From NCBI GenBank assembly GCA_002427815.1, contig DIZF01000016.1, forward strand, positions 249,216-313,215: 64,000 nt of DNA. The letters are read 5' to 3'. The notes below the pieces were generated by a model, which did not search any database, was not told the origin of the DNA, and was given only the letters and a program-made list of their open reading frames with translations. Shown here in pieces: positions 56,863 to 64,000 of the stretch (its first letter is position 1; every line of letters starts with the position of its first letter). Both the position numbers and the translations under genes were made by a program. This DNA is from Ramlibacter tataouinensis. GTDB taxonomy: Bacteria; Pseudomonadota; Gammaproteobacteria; Burkholderiales; Burkholderiaceae_C.

Positions 56863-57143
56863 CTGCTGCCTTCGGGCTGTCGTTTCAGCGTCCTCAGATC
56901 GCGATAACCACAATGATCAAGTCGAGAATATGTCTGTTCGCGCCAATGACAAGCCGGACGTGTCCTGTTTCCTGTTTTCGTTGATTCGAAACAAGTACGC
57001 CAACCATCGAACGGATGGGTTACCCCTCAACGAGCAACGGCACATGCAGCACCGACCCTTCCGGAAAAACGGCACTCGGGGTTGCTAACACCGGTTTAAT
57101 TCGCAGCGTCGATACTGGGGCCCGCCAAGTACAACCATCGCCC

Positions 57144-57620
57144 ATGAACCAGCCATCCGAATTCCAGCCCAGCCTGCGGTCCCTCTTGGGGGTGCTGCTG
57201 ATTGCCTTGCTGGCCCTTGCGGCCGGGCCGTCGCACAGCGAAGATGCCTTCCTGCCCCCGGAGCAGGCCTTTGTGCTTACCGTCGACCAGGGCGACGCGG
57301 CCGGCAAGGTTGGGCTGCGCTGGACCATCGCACCCGGCTATTACCTGTATCGCGACAGGCTGGAGATCAAGGCCGCGCCGGGCGGAGTTCTGGGAGAGAT
57401 CGTCCGGCCGCACGGCCAGCGCAAGGCCGACCGCTACTTTGGCGTGGTCGAGGTCTATCACCACAGCGTGAGCCTGCAGGTGGACGCTGCCCGGGCAACA
57501 GCTCTCCAGTTGACATGGCAGGGCTGCGCCGAAGCGGGACTGTGTTATCCGCCGCAAAAGAAGACCGTTGTGCTCAACCGCGCTTCGAGCCGCCGGCCTG
57601 CCGGCTCAGACCGCTCATGA
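57144..57620 (+). CDS. Stand-alone DsbD alpha-domain-like periplasmic protein
   Basis: This 158-residue protein has a signal peptide followed by the DsbD N-terminal domain pattern: FVLTVDQGDAAGKVGLRWTI and APGYYLYRDRLEIKA. The redox pair is in QGCAEAGLCYPP. In full DsbD this domain receives electrons from the membrane part and reduces DsbC, DsbG or TlpA-like partners. Here it is separate from any DsbD beta/gamma domains. Its stop overlaps the start of the next gene by four bases, so the cluster is coupled. Confidence 0.87.
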   Translation: MNQPSEFQPSLRSLLGVLLIALLALAAGPSHSEDAFLPPEQAFVLTVDQGDAAGKVGLRWTIAPGYYLYRDRLEIKAAPGGVLGEIVRPHGQRKADRYFGVVEVYHHSVSLQVDAARATALQLTWQGCAEAGLCYPPQKKTVVLNRASSRRPAGSDRS

Positions 57621-58448
57621 CACAAACCCTCCAGTTCGGGCCGCTGACGCTGCCCTTCACACTCTTGCTGGCGTTTGCAGCGCTGGGCTTCGGCAACTAC
57701 GCCGGCCGACGCATCGGACGCCGGGCCGGGATCGATGTCGAGCCGCTACTGTGGCGGCTGCTCGTCGTCGGCCTCGTCGCGGCACGGCTGGCCTTCGTCG
57801 CGCAATTCCACGACGCCTATCTCAAGGCGCCGCTCGACATCCTGGACCTGCGCGACGGCGGCTGGGCACCGCTGATAGGCATCGCCGTCGCGGCGGCCTG
57901 TGCGCTGGTCGTCGGAGTGCGCCGCGCCGCCCTGCGCCGGCCGCTGGCCGCTGGCCGCTGCCTTGGGCACGACCGCGGCCATCTGGCTCCTCGGTGCGGG
58001 GGCGCTCGGGGCTTTGACGGACGCCGCGGGCCGGTTGCCGGCGCTGACGATGCAGTCAGTGGCCGGCCAGTCGGTGGCCCTCGCCGATTTCCAGGGCAAG
58101 CCGACGGTGGTCAATCTGTGGGCCACCTGGTGTCCGCCCTGCCGGCGCGAAATGCCGGTGCTGCACGCGGCGCAAACCGAACGATCCGAGGTGAACTTCG
58201 TGTTCCTGAACCAGGGCGAATCCGCCGCCAAGGTACAGGCCTATCTGACCGCCCAGCAGCTGCCGCTGCGCAACGTGCTGCTCGACGCGCATGGCGAAGT
58301 GGGCGTGCAGATGGGCCACCGGGCCCTGCCGACCACGCTCTTTTTCGACGCCCAGGGCCGCTTGGTCGACACCCGCGTCGGCGCACTGTCGCGCGCCACG
58401 CTGGCCCAGCGGCTCGACACTCTCTCATCCCCATCCAAACCGCAATGA
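57617..58448 (+). pseudogene. LGT-like/TlpA fusion disulfide reductase gene, frameshifted by a 7-bp tandem duplication
   Basis: The first ~112 codons (MTQTLQFGPLTLPFTLLLAF ... GIAVAAACALVVGVRRAALR) encode the membrane LGT-like domain. The rest, in another frame, encodes a TlpA thioredoxin domain with NLWATWCPPCRREMPVL and ALPTTLFFDAQGRLVDTR. The shift lies where CTGGCCG occurs twice in tandem (57944-57957). Removing one copy restores a 275-codon frame through ...LRRPLAAALGTTAAIW. Related genomes carry this fusion as one gene to my knowledge. It may be a recent inactivation, a phase-variable repeat or a sequencing error. A shorter thioredoxin part could start near 57900. Confidence 0.8.
57944..57957 (+). 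repeat. Tandem 7-bp repeat (CTGGCCG x2) at the frameshift
   Basis: Two adjacent copies of CTGGCCG (57944-57950 and 57951-57957) are followed by CTGCC. The seven extra bases account exactly for the change of frame in the TlpA fusion gene. Slippage at such a repeat could restore or destroy the frame. Confidence 0.85.
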
Positions 58449-59296
58449 CGACCACGCCCATGAACCCCTGCGCCTCGCGCTCGCCCCGCTCCGCCCTTTT
58501 TCCGTTTGCAATTGCCGCGGCCGTCGCGCTCGCCGCCGGCACGACCGCCATCGCGCAGGAGCGACCGGCACCGCTGCGCGCCCTGGAAAAGCAGGGCCTG
58601 ACGATTGTCGGCACCTTCCCCGCGCCGGGCGGCCTGACCGCATGGGCCGCCTACGCCGGCCAGCAACCGGTCGCGCTGTATGCCACACCCGACGGCAAGC
58701 ACGTGATCGCCGGCACCCTGCTCGATGCCGACGGCAGGAATCTCACGCGCGAAGCGCTGGACAAGGCCGTGCGCGGGCCGATGTCCGCGGGGCTGTGGAA
58801 GCAACTCGAATCGAGCCACTGGATCGCCGACGGCCAGGCCAAGGCGCCGCGAACGATCTATGTCTTCACCGATCCGAACTGTCCCTACTGCAACAAGTTC
58901 TGGGCCGATGCGCGGCCCTGGGTCGACAGCGGCAAGGTGACGCTGCGCCACATCATGGTGGGGATCCTCACGCCCACCAGCGCAGGCAAGGCCGCCGCCC
59001 TGCTGGCCGACAAGAACCCATCGCAGGCGCTGGCCGCGCACGAGCGCGATCACGCCGCTGAAGCCGCAAAGACACTGGCGTCCGGACGACCCAAGCCACT
59101 GGACGACAAGGGCGTGAAGCCGCTGGCCACCATCCCTGCCGCCATCCAGGGGCAGCTGGATGCCAACGAGAAGCTGATGGCGGCCTTCGGCCTGCAGGCC
59201 ACACCGGCCGAGGTGTGGCGCGATGCCGCCGGCGTGGTGCAGATGCGCACCGGCGCACCGGACGCAGCGCTGGCGGAAATCATGGGGCCGCGTTGA
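58445..59296 (+). CDS. dsbG: DsbG-like thiol:disulfide interchange protein
   Basis: This 283-residue protein has an N-terminal signal (SALFPFAIAAAVALAAGTTA), a dimerisation domain and a thioredoxin domain with redox motif CPYC in YVFTDPNCPYCNKFW. The DsbG-like insertion around HIMVGILTPTSAGKAAALLA is also present. It should isomerise or reduce disulfides in the periplasm. ATG 58445 overlaps the upstream stop by four bases; ATG 58460 is an alternative. Its 3' end overlaps the convergent TlpA gene by 17 bases. Confidence 0.88.
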   Translation: MTTTPMNPCASRSPRSALFPFAIAAAVALAAGTTAIAQERPAPLRALEKQGLTIVGTFPAPGGLTAWAAYAGQQPVALYATPDGKHVIAGTLLDADGRNLTREALDKAVRGPMSAGLWKQLESSHWIADGQAKAPRTIYVFTDPNCPYCNKFWADARPWVDSGKVTLRHIMVGILTPTSAGKAAALLADKNPSQALAAHERDHAAEAAKTLASGRPKPLDDKGVKPLATIPAAIQGQLDANEKLMAAFGLQATPAEVWRDAAGVVQMRTGAPDAALAEIMGPR

Positions 59297-59834
59297 GCGG
59301 CCCCACAGCGCAACCGAGCCTCACAGCTTTGACGCGGAACGCCTTGGCGATCACCGCCACCATCTCGGGGCCGTCCCATTCCTTGGCACCGGTGAACTTG
59401 GCCAGCACCCTTCCTTGCGCATCGACCAGCAGCGTCAGCGGCAGCCGCTCGGCTCCCAGCATGTGCTCCAGGAACAGCTTCTGGTCGATGAAGTTGCTGA
59501 AGGTGGTATTGGTCTTCTTCAGGAACAGCTCGGCGCGGTCCACGTAGTCGTCGGTCGAAACCCCGATCACGTTGAACTGCCTGCCGCCGTAGCGCCGGGA
59601 CAGCTTCTCCAGCGATCCCATTTCTTCCTGGCAGGGGCCGCACCAGCTGGCCCATACGTTGATGATCAGCGGCTTGCCGCGGAAGTCGGACAGCAGCCTG
59701 GACGGTCCGGACAGCCCCTGCATGGGCGTCTCGCGCAGGACCTGGCCGACCTCGACCTCGCCGGGCGTCCTGGCAAACGCATCGGGCACCGCCGCCGCCA
59801 GCCAGATCAGCAGGAAAAGGATGACTACCTTCAT
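59280..59834 (-). CDS. TlpA/ResA-like periplasmic thiol reductase
   Basis: This 184-residue protein has a signal peptide (MKVVILFLLIWLAAAVPDAF) and a TlpA-type thioredoxin domain: GKPLIINVWASWCGPCQEEM with WCGPC, and cis-Pro region LPLTLLVDAQGRVLAKF. ResA/TlpA proteins reduce cytochrome c apoproteins or copper-site precursors. It is convergent with dsbG, overlapping by 17 bases. It completes a four-gene thiol-redox group, although it is transcribed oppositely. Start ATG 59834 is chosen because the signal sequence begins there. Confidence 0.88.
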   Translation of the reverse strand: MKVVILFLLIWLAAAVPDAFARTPGEVEVGQVLRETPMQGLSGPSRLLSDFRGKPLIINVWASWCGPCQEEMGSLEKLSRRYGGRQFNVIGVSTDDYVDRAELFLKKTNTTFSNFIDQKLFLEHMLGAERLPLTLLVDAQGRVLAKFTGAKEWDGPEMVAVIAKAFRVKAVRLGCAVGPLNAAP

Positions 59835-59916
59835 CGCGCAGAGCTTACCAGCGGCGGATCGACACGCGACCCGGCAAAACTCGGCGCATTTGATATGGCT
59901 CATGCCCGGCTTCCTG

Positions 59917-61620
59917 TTACCCGGACAGCAGCTCGCGAAACATCAGCACCAGGTCGGTCTTCGTGACATGGCCGAGCAGACGCCCTTCACGGTCCAGGAC
60001 GGGCAGGCGCTCGCCCGGATGGGTCGCGAAGGTCTCCAGGACCTGCCAGGACGGCGTGACATCGTTCACGCGTGGATAGTCCGTGCGGACCAGCTGCGAG
60101 GGCCAGCCGCCTGCCGCAGCGGCGTCGCGCAACAGCGGCGCGAAGTCGTGCAACGAGATCGCACCGACGAATTTGCCGGCGCCGTCGAGCACATACACGT
60201 GCTGCCAGCGATACCGCAGGAAAACCTCCTCCAGTTCACGAACGCTTTGTCCGACACGCACCGTGGCGCAGTCCGCTCGCAGGACGTCGGCGGCGATCGC
60301 CAGTTTCGGGCTCGGCGCGGCGGCGCGCCCGCTGGAATAGATGGAGTCGGCGCGCAAGCCGCGCGAGATGAAATAGCCCAGGACGCACGCGAGCATCAGC
60401 GGCACGACCACACCGTAGTTCTCCGTCATCTCGAAGATCATCAACACCGACATCAGGGGTGCATGGGTGCAGGCGGCGAGAAAGACGCCCATGCCCACCG
60501 CCACGCTGGCCGGCATCGGCAGCACCCCGGGCCAGAAGTGCTGGACAAAGGTCCCGAACAGCGCGCCGGCGACGGCCCCCATGAACAGGGTGGGCGTGAA
60601 GATGCCGCCCACTGCGCCGGAGCCCGTCGTCCCAGCCACGGCGAGCAGTTTCAACAGCAACACGGCCAGCAGCGCCGTCCACGCCCAATCGCCCTGCAGA
60701 ATCGAATTGACGACACTGTAGCCGTTGCCCCAGACCGATGGACTGGCGATCGACAGGGCGCCGACGATGAGGCCGCCGGTCCCGAGCTTCAACCAGGAGG
60801 CGGCATGCCAGCCCCCGAAGGCCGCATGGGCCCGGTCCAGCAGCCACAGATAGCCGGGCGCGGCGAGCCCGCCCACGAGCCCGAGCCCGGCGAGCGCCAA
60901 GGTCGCCGTTGTGGTGTGGGGCAAGGTGAACGTCGGCATGTGATAGACCGGCGCGAACCCGACCACCGCCGTCATTGTCAGGTTGGCCGTCACCGCGGAC
61001 ACCAGCAGCGGCCCCAGGCTTTCGATGGCCACGGACTGCAAAACAATCTCGGCCACGAACAAGGCGCCGGCGATGGGCGCGCTATAGGCAGTGGCCACGC
61101 CGGCCGCCGCACCGCATGCCACCATCAGCCTGCGGCGCGGGATGGGCGCCTGCCGCCAGCGCCCCATCAACGACCCCGTCAGCGCGGCCAGTTGCACCAT
61201 GGGCCCCTCGCGGCCTATGGCGCCGCCGGTCGCCACCGTCGCGGCCGACGACATGGCCCGCAGCAGGGAAATGCGGACGGGCAGATCGCCGGATCCGAGG
61301 GAAATGGCCTCCATGTAGTCGCCCGCCGGCCGTTGACCGACACGGCGCGACCACATCAACAGCAGCCCTGCCACGATGCCGCCCACCGCGGGCACGGCAA
61401 GCCGCTCCCACCATTGGAGCCCCAGCGCAATGCGCACCAGCCCCTCGTTGTGGCCGAACATGAGCTGCTCTGCCAGCAGGACGATCTGGCGAAACCCTAT
61501 GGTGGCCAATGCGCCCAGCACGCCGATGACGCCGGCGAATGCCAATGTCTTCTGCCACTCCGTAGGGCGAAGTCGCAGCAGGGCAAGAACGGCGACATCG
61601 CGCAGGGAACGCATCGGCAT
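59917..61620 (-). CDS. ClcB-like CLC chloride channel with CBS pair
   Basis: This 567-residue protein has a CLC membrane domain followed by two CBS motifs (about residues 445-560). Selectivity-filter segments are AIGREGPMVQL with the gating glutamate, SLGSGDLP in place of GSGIP, and GAVGGIFTPTLFMGA. The internal proton-glutamate position of ClcA is isoleucine here (ALFVAEIVL), as I recall for ClcB-type proteins such as E. coli ClcB. CBS domains usually sense adenine nucleotides. It is a single gene, with the start at ATG 61620 or 61614. Confidence 0.9.
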   Translation of the reverse strand: MPMRSLRDVAVLALLRLRPTEWQKTLAFAGVIGVLGALATIGFRQIVLLAEQLMFGHNEGLVRIALGLQWWERLAVPAVGGIVAGLLLMWSRRVGQRPAGDYMEAISLGSGDLPVRISLLRAMSSAATVATGGAIGREGPMVQLAALTGSLMGRWRQAPIPRRRLMVACGAAAGVATAYSAPIAGALFVAEIVLQSVAIESLGPLLVSAVTANLTMTAVVGFAPVYHMPTFTLPHTTTATLALAGLGLVGGLAAPGYLWLLDRAHAAFGGWHAASWLKLGTGGLIVGALSIASPSVWGNGYSVVNSILQGDWAWTALLAVLLLKLLAVAGTTGSGAVGGIFTPTLFMGAVAGALFGTFVQHFWPGVLPMPASVAVGMGVFLAACTHAPLMSVLMIFEMTENYGVVVPLMLACVLGYFISRGLRADSIYSSGRAAAPSPKLAIAADVLRADCATVRVGQSVRELEEVFLRYRWQHVYVLDGAGKFVGAISLHDFAPLLRDAAAAGGWPSQLVRTDYPRVNDVTPSWQVLETFATHPGERLPVLDREGRLLGHVTKTDLVLMFRELLSG

Positions 61621-61639
61621 TATTGGAGGCGCCCGGCAC

Positions 61640-62617
61640 TCAATCCGCGGTGATCTTGCGCTCGCGCACGATGGCTCCCCACTTGGCCGATTCCTTCTTC
61701 ATGAAGTCGGTCAGCTCGGCCCGCGTGGTGGGATGCGGGGTGAGCCCCAGCTTGTTGAGCGCATCGCGCACGCCGGCGTCGTTGAGCACCTTGACGATTT
61801 CCTGGTTCCAGCGGTCCAGCAGCGCTGGCGGCGTCTTGCCGGGCGCGACGAAGGCATACCAGTTGAGGGCCTCGAAACCCGGGAAACCGGATTCGGCCAC
61901 GGTGGGGATATTGGGCATGTACGCGGGGCGGGCGAGGCCGGTGGTGGCGATCGCAACGAGCTTGCCGCTCTCCACGTGCGGCAGCGCCGTCGGCGGGGCC
62001 GCGAAGTAGCTCGTGATCCGCCCGCCCAGCAGGTCCTGCATGGCGGGGGCGCCGCCGCGGTACGGCACGTGCACCATCTCCACGCCCGCGCGCTGCTCGA
62101 ACAGTTCACCCGTCAGGTGCGACGCCGAGCCGGAGCCGGTGGATGCAAAGGTCACGGTGCCCGGCTTGCTCTTGGCCAGCGCCACGTAATCGGCGAGGTT
62201 CTTCACGCCCAGGCCGGCGGGCACCACCAGCACGTTGGGGAAATGCACGCCGCCCGAGACGGCCGCCAGGTCCTTGAAAGGGTCGTAGCCCAGCTTCATC
62301 ATGTGCGGAGCGATGGTCAGCGGACCGATGGAGCCGAGCAGGAGCAGCGAGCCGTCGGTCGGCCCGTTGGCCACCTGCTGGTGCGCGATGTTGCCGCCCG
62401 CGCCCGCCTTGTTGTCCACGATGACCGACTGGCCGATGTTCTCGCCCAGCTTCCGGGCGATGACGCGGGCGGCCGCGTCGGCGGCGCCACCGGCGGCGAA
62501 ACCCACCACCATGGTGACGGGCTTCTTCGGCGGGAAGTCCTGGGCCCAGCCGGCGCCCGCCAGCAGCAGGCCGGACAGTGCCAGCACGGTCGCGCGGATC
62601 AGGTGGCGCTTGTTCAT
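61640..62617 (-). CDS. Bug/TctC-type TTT receptor (next to GMC oxidoreductase)
   Basis: This 325-residue receptor has a signal peptide (MNKRHLIRATVLALSGLLLA). Motifs are MVVGFAAGGAADAAAR, DNKAGAGGNIAHQQVA, DGSLLLLGS and VPYRGGAPAMQDLLGGR. GGAGATCTTC before ATG 62617 decides the start over an upstream in-frame TTG. It is divergent from a choline-dehydrogenase-like gene, so the ligand may be an acid derived from that enzyme's alcohol substrate; this is inference. Confidence 0.92.
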   Translation of the reverse strand: MNKRHLIRATVLALSGLLLAGAGWAQDFPPKKPVTMVVGFAAGGAADAAARVIARKLGENIGQSVIVDNKAGAGGNIAHQQVANGPTDGSLLLLGSIGPLTIAPHMMKLGYDPFKDLAAVSGGVHFPNVLVVPAGLGVKNLADYVALAKSKPGTVTFASTGSGSASHLTGELFEQRAGVEMVHVPYRGGAPAMQDLLGGRITSYFAAPPTALPHVESGKLVAIATTGLARPAYMPNIPTVAESGFPGFEALNWYAFVAPGKTPPALLDRWNQEIVKVLNDAGVRDALNKLGLTPHPTTRAELTDFMKKESAKWGAIVRERKITAD

Positions 62618-62856
62618 GAAGATCTCCAGCAAGGAATGAAATGGGTCAGGGGTTCAGACCGCGATGTTAAACGGGTCGCCGCTCGTTCTTGCGACGAAGG
62701 GATGACATGGATCGACCAAATGAAACTTCGCCTTCACTGCGACAGCATTTTCGCGCTTCATGCCCGCGATATCCGCCTTCGGCCAGCAGCAGACCTTTGC
62801 GTGCACGACGGGTCTTTTGGTTGTATCTTGTCCCGGCAACGAGGGGTGGCATCAAC

Positions 62857-64000
62857 ATGAACTCTGATTTCGACTACATCATCATTGGCGCCGGGTCCGC
62901 GGGTTGCGTCCTGGCGGGCCGTCTGAGCGAAGACCCCAACGTCAGGGTGGCGCTGCTGGAGGCCGGTCCGCCCGACCGCAGCGTGCTGATCCACTGCCCG
63001 GCAGGGCTCGCGCTCATGGCCAAGAACGGTCAGGCGAACTGGGCGTTTGGCACCGTGCCGCAGCCCGGCCTCAACGGCCGCCACGCCTACCAGCCGTGCG
63101 GCAAGGTGCTGGGGGGATCGAGTTCGATCAACGCCATGATCTACATCCGCGGCCAACGCAACGACTACGACGATTGGGCCGCCGAGGGAAATCCCGGCTG
63201 GGGCTGGGACGATGTGCTGCCGTACTTCAAGCGTGCCGAGCACAACGAGCGGGGCGCCGACGAGTCGCACGGCGTCGGCGGTCCACTGAACGTGATGGAC
63301 CTGCGCAGCCCCAACCGCGTCGCGGCGGCGTTCGTGCAAGCGGCCGTCCAGGCGGGGTACCGGCACAACCCGGACTTCAACGGCGAGCAGCAGGAAGGCT
63401 TCGGCATGTACCAGGTGACGCACAGGAACGGCGAGCGTTTCAGCGCGGCGAAGGCCTATCTCACGCCCCATCTGGGTCGGCCCAACCTGCGGGTGATCAC
63501 CGACGCCCACACCGCGCGCATTCTCATGGAAGGTCGGCGCGCGGCCGGGGTCGAGTACCGCCAGGCCGGGCAGTTCCAGCAGCTGAAGGCAGCACGCGAG
63601 GTGCTGCTCAGCGCCGGCGCCCACAATTCGCCGAAGATCCTCATGCTCTCGGGCATCGGGCCTGGTGACGAGCTGCAGGCCCACGGCATCGCCGTCGTTC
63701 ACGACCTGCCGGGCGTGGGCCGGAATCTGCACGACCATCCGGACGTGATCCAGGTGGTGAATGCGCCGCAACTCACGGACCTGTTCGGCCTCTCGGCTCG
63801 CACCATTGCGCCGCTCGTCAAGAGCATCTTCGAATGGCGCAGTGCCCGCAGCGGCAGGCTCACCACCAACTTCGCGGAAGCGGGTGGCTTCGTCAGGAGC
63901 AGCCCCGACGTGGCCCTGCCGGACCTGCAACTGCATTTCGTCATCGGCAAGCTGATGGACCATGGCCGCAAGACGACGTTCGGTCTCGGCTATTCGTGCC
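62857..64000 (+). CDS. GMC-family FAD-dependent alcohol/choline dehydrogenase (cut by window end)
   Basis: This is the first 381 codons of a GMC oxidoreductase. It has the FAD-binding start YIIIGAGSAGCVLAGRLSED, the first family signature GKVLGGSSSINAMIYIRG and the second one SAGAHNSPKILMLSGIGP. GMC enzymes oxidise choline, polyethylene glycol, glucose or other alcohols. The C-terminal substrate domain with the catalytic His pair lies beyond position 64000, so the substrate cannot be narrowed. It is divergent from a TTT receptor gene. Confidence 0.92.
   Translation, partial: MNSDFDYIIIGAGSAGCVLAGRLSEDPNVRVALLEAGPPDRSVLIHCPAGLALMAKNGQANWAFGTVPQPGLNGRHAYQPCGKVLGGSSSINAMIYIRGQRNDYDDWAAEGNPGWGWDDVLPYFKRAEHNERGADESHGVGGPLNVMDLRSPNRVAAAFVQAAVQAGYRHNPDFNGEQQEGFGMYQVTHRNGERFSAAKAYLTPHLGRPNLRVITDAHTARILMEGRRAAGVEYRQAGQFQQLKAAREVLLSAGAHNSPKILMLSGIGPGDELQAHGIAVVHDLPGVGRNLHDHPDVIQVVNAPQLTDLFGLSARTIAPLVKSIFEWRSARSGRLTTNFAEAGGFVRSSPDVALPDLQLHFVIGKLMDHGRKTTFGLGYSC

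Noticed and set aside
53995..56907. A 970-codon open frame on the strand opposite the DUF748 gene
   Set aside because: It is a GC-rich antisense shadow: composition is Arg/Gly/Ala/Gln-rich without domains, signal peptide or ribosome binding site, and the opposite frame encodes a recognisable family over its full length. The same holds for other long opposite frames, e.g. at 1590-2945, 5449-7011 and 26647-28875.
57515..59296. One long frame apparently fusing the LGT-like domain to DsbG
   Set aside because: The middle of that frame translates to Arg/Ala/Gly nonsense, while another frame there encodes a perfect TlpA domain. The apparent fusion results from the 7-bp frameshift and the chance lack of stops.
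59917..61620. Loss of the ClcA internal proton glutamate (isoleucine in its place) and GSGDLP instead of GSGIP in the CLC protein
   Set aside because: The surrounding sequence matches the ClcB branch as I recall it, where these positions differ from ClcA as a rule. It is normal for the subfamily, not a mutation.

Overview
This is a GC-rich chromosomal window from a betaproteobacterium of the order Burkholderiales, most like the Comamonadaceae (Rhodoferax, Polaromonas and Variovorax type). The reasons are five Bug/TctC-type solute receptors of the tripartite tricarboxylate transporter (TTT) family, the DUF6502/DUF5666 pair, an LGT-TlpA fusion and a talarate/galactarate dehydratase of the Polaromonas kind. 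No rRNA, complete tRNA, CRISPR array, transposase or phage gene was recognised.

Layout. (1) 1-8147: a minus-strand leucine/isovalerate-type catabolic operon (mccB, acyl-CoA dehydrogenase, vapB, vapC, liuC, a DUF4126 membrane protein, mccA). Several of its genes overlap by 4 bases, and it is divergent from an AraC-family regulator. (2) 8274-14182: leuCDB behind a TTT receptor, with a divergent LysR gene, flanked by truncated copies of the AraC DNA-binding domain; one copy is fused in frame to a CDGSH iron-sulfur remnant. (3) 14193-22418: a small hypothetical gene, a helix-hairpin-helix protein, a lone decaheme OmcA/MtrC-type lipoprotein cytochrome, another AraC fragment, a multi-PAS histidine kinase and an ankyrin remnant. 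(4) 22421-26334: NUDIX hydrolase, LOG-family protein, glyoxalase II-like hydrolase and two small envelope proteins.

(5) 26467-37123: an aldarate (glucarate, galactarate, talarate) locus under a LacI-type regulator with two visible palindromic operators. Both genes for the middle of the glucarate route (kdgD and an aldehyde dehydrogenase) survive only as short remnants. It is followed by a lactate-permease-type transporter. (6) 37156-44008: a thioredoxin-fold protein, an acyl-CoA ligase plus enoyl-CoA hydratase pair, and a MarR regulator between two DHA2-type efflux pumps. (7) 44022-50037: split TPP-dependent decarboxylase, aldehyde dehydrogenase, an MmgE/PrpD gene broken by an in-frame TAG, and a divergent TTT receptor plus alpha/beta hydrolase. 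This is a candidate undescribed organic-acid pathway.

(8) 50049-53338: DUF6502 and DUF5666 genes divergent from a lipoprotein with a C-terminal cytochrome c domain. (9) 53425-59834: a giant AsmA-like DUF748 protein and a periplasmic thiol-redox cluster (DsbD-alpha-like, an LGT-TlpA fusion frameshifted by a 7-bp tandem duplication, DsbG, TlpA). (10) 59917-64000: a ClcB-type chloride channel with CBS domains, a fifth TTT receptor and a GMC oxidoreductase cut by the window end.

Overall the window looks like a versatile heterotroph's collection of organic-acid and acyl-CoA catabolic operons, each with its own receptor and regulator. It shows clear signs of ongoing gene decay: two deletion remnants, one nonsense codon, one frameshift and several shattered regulator copies.
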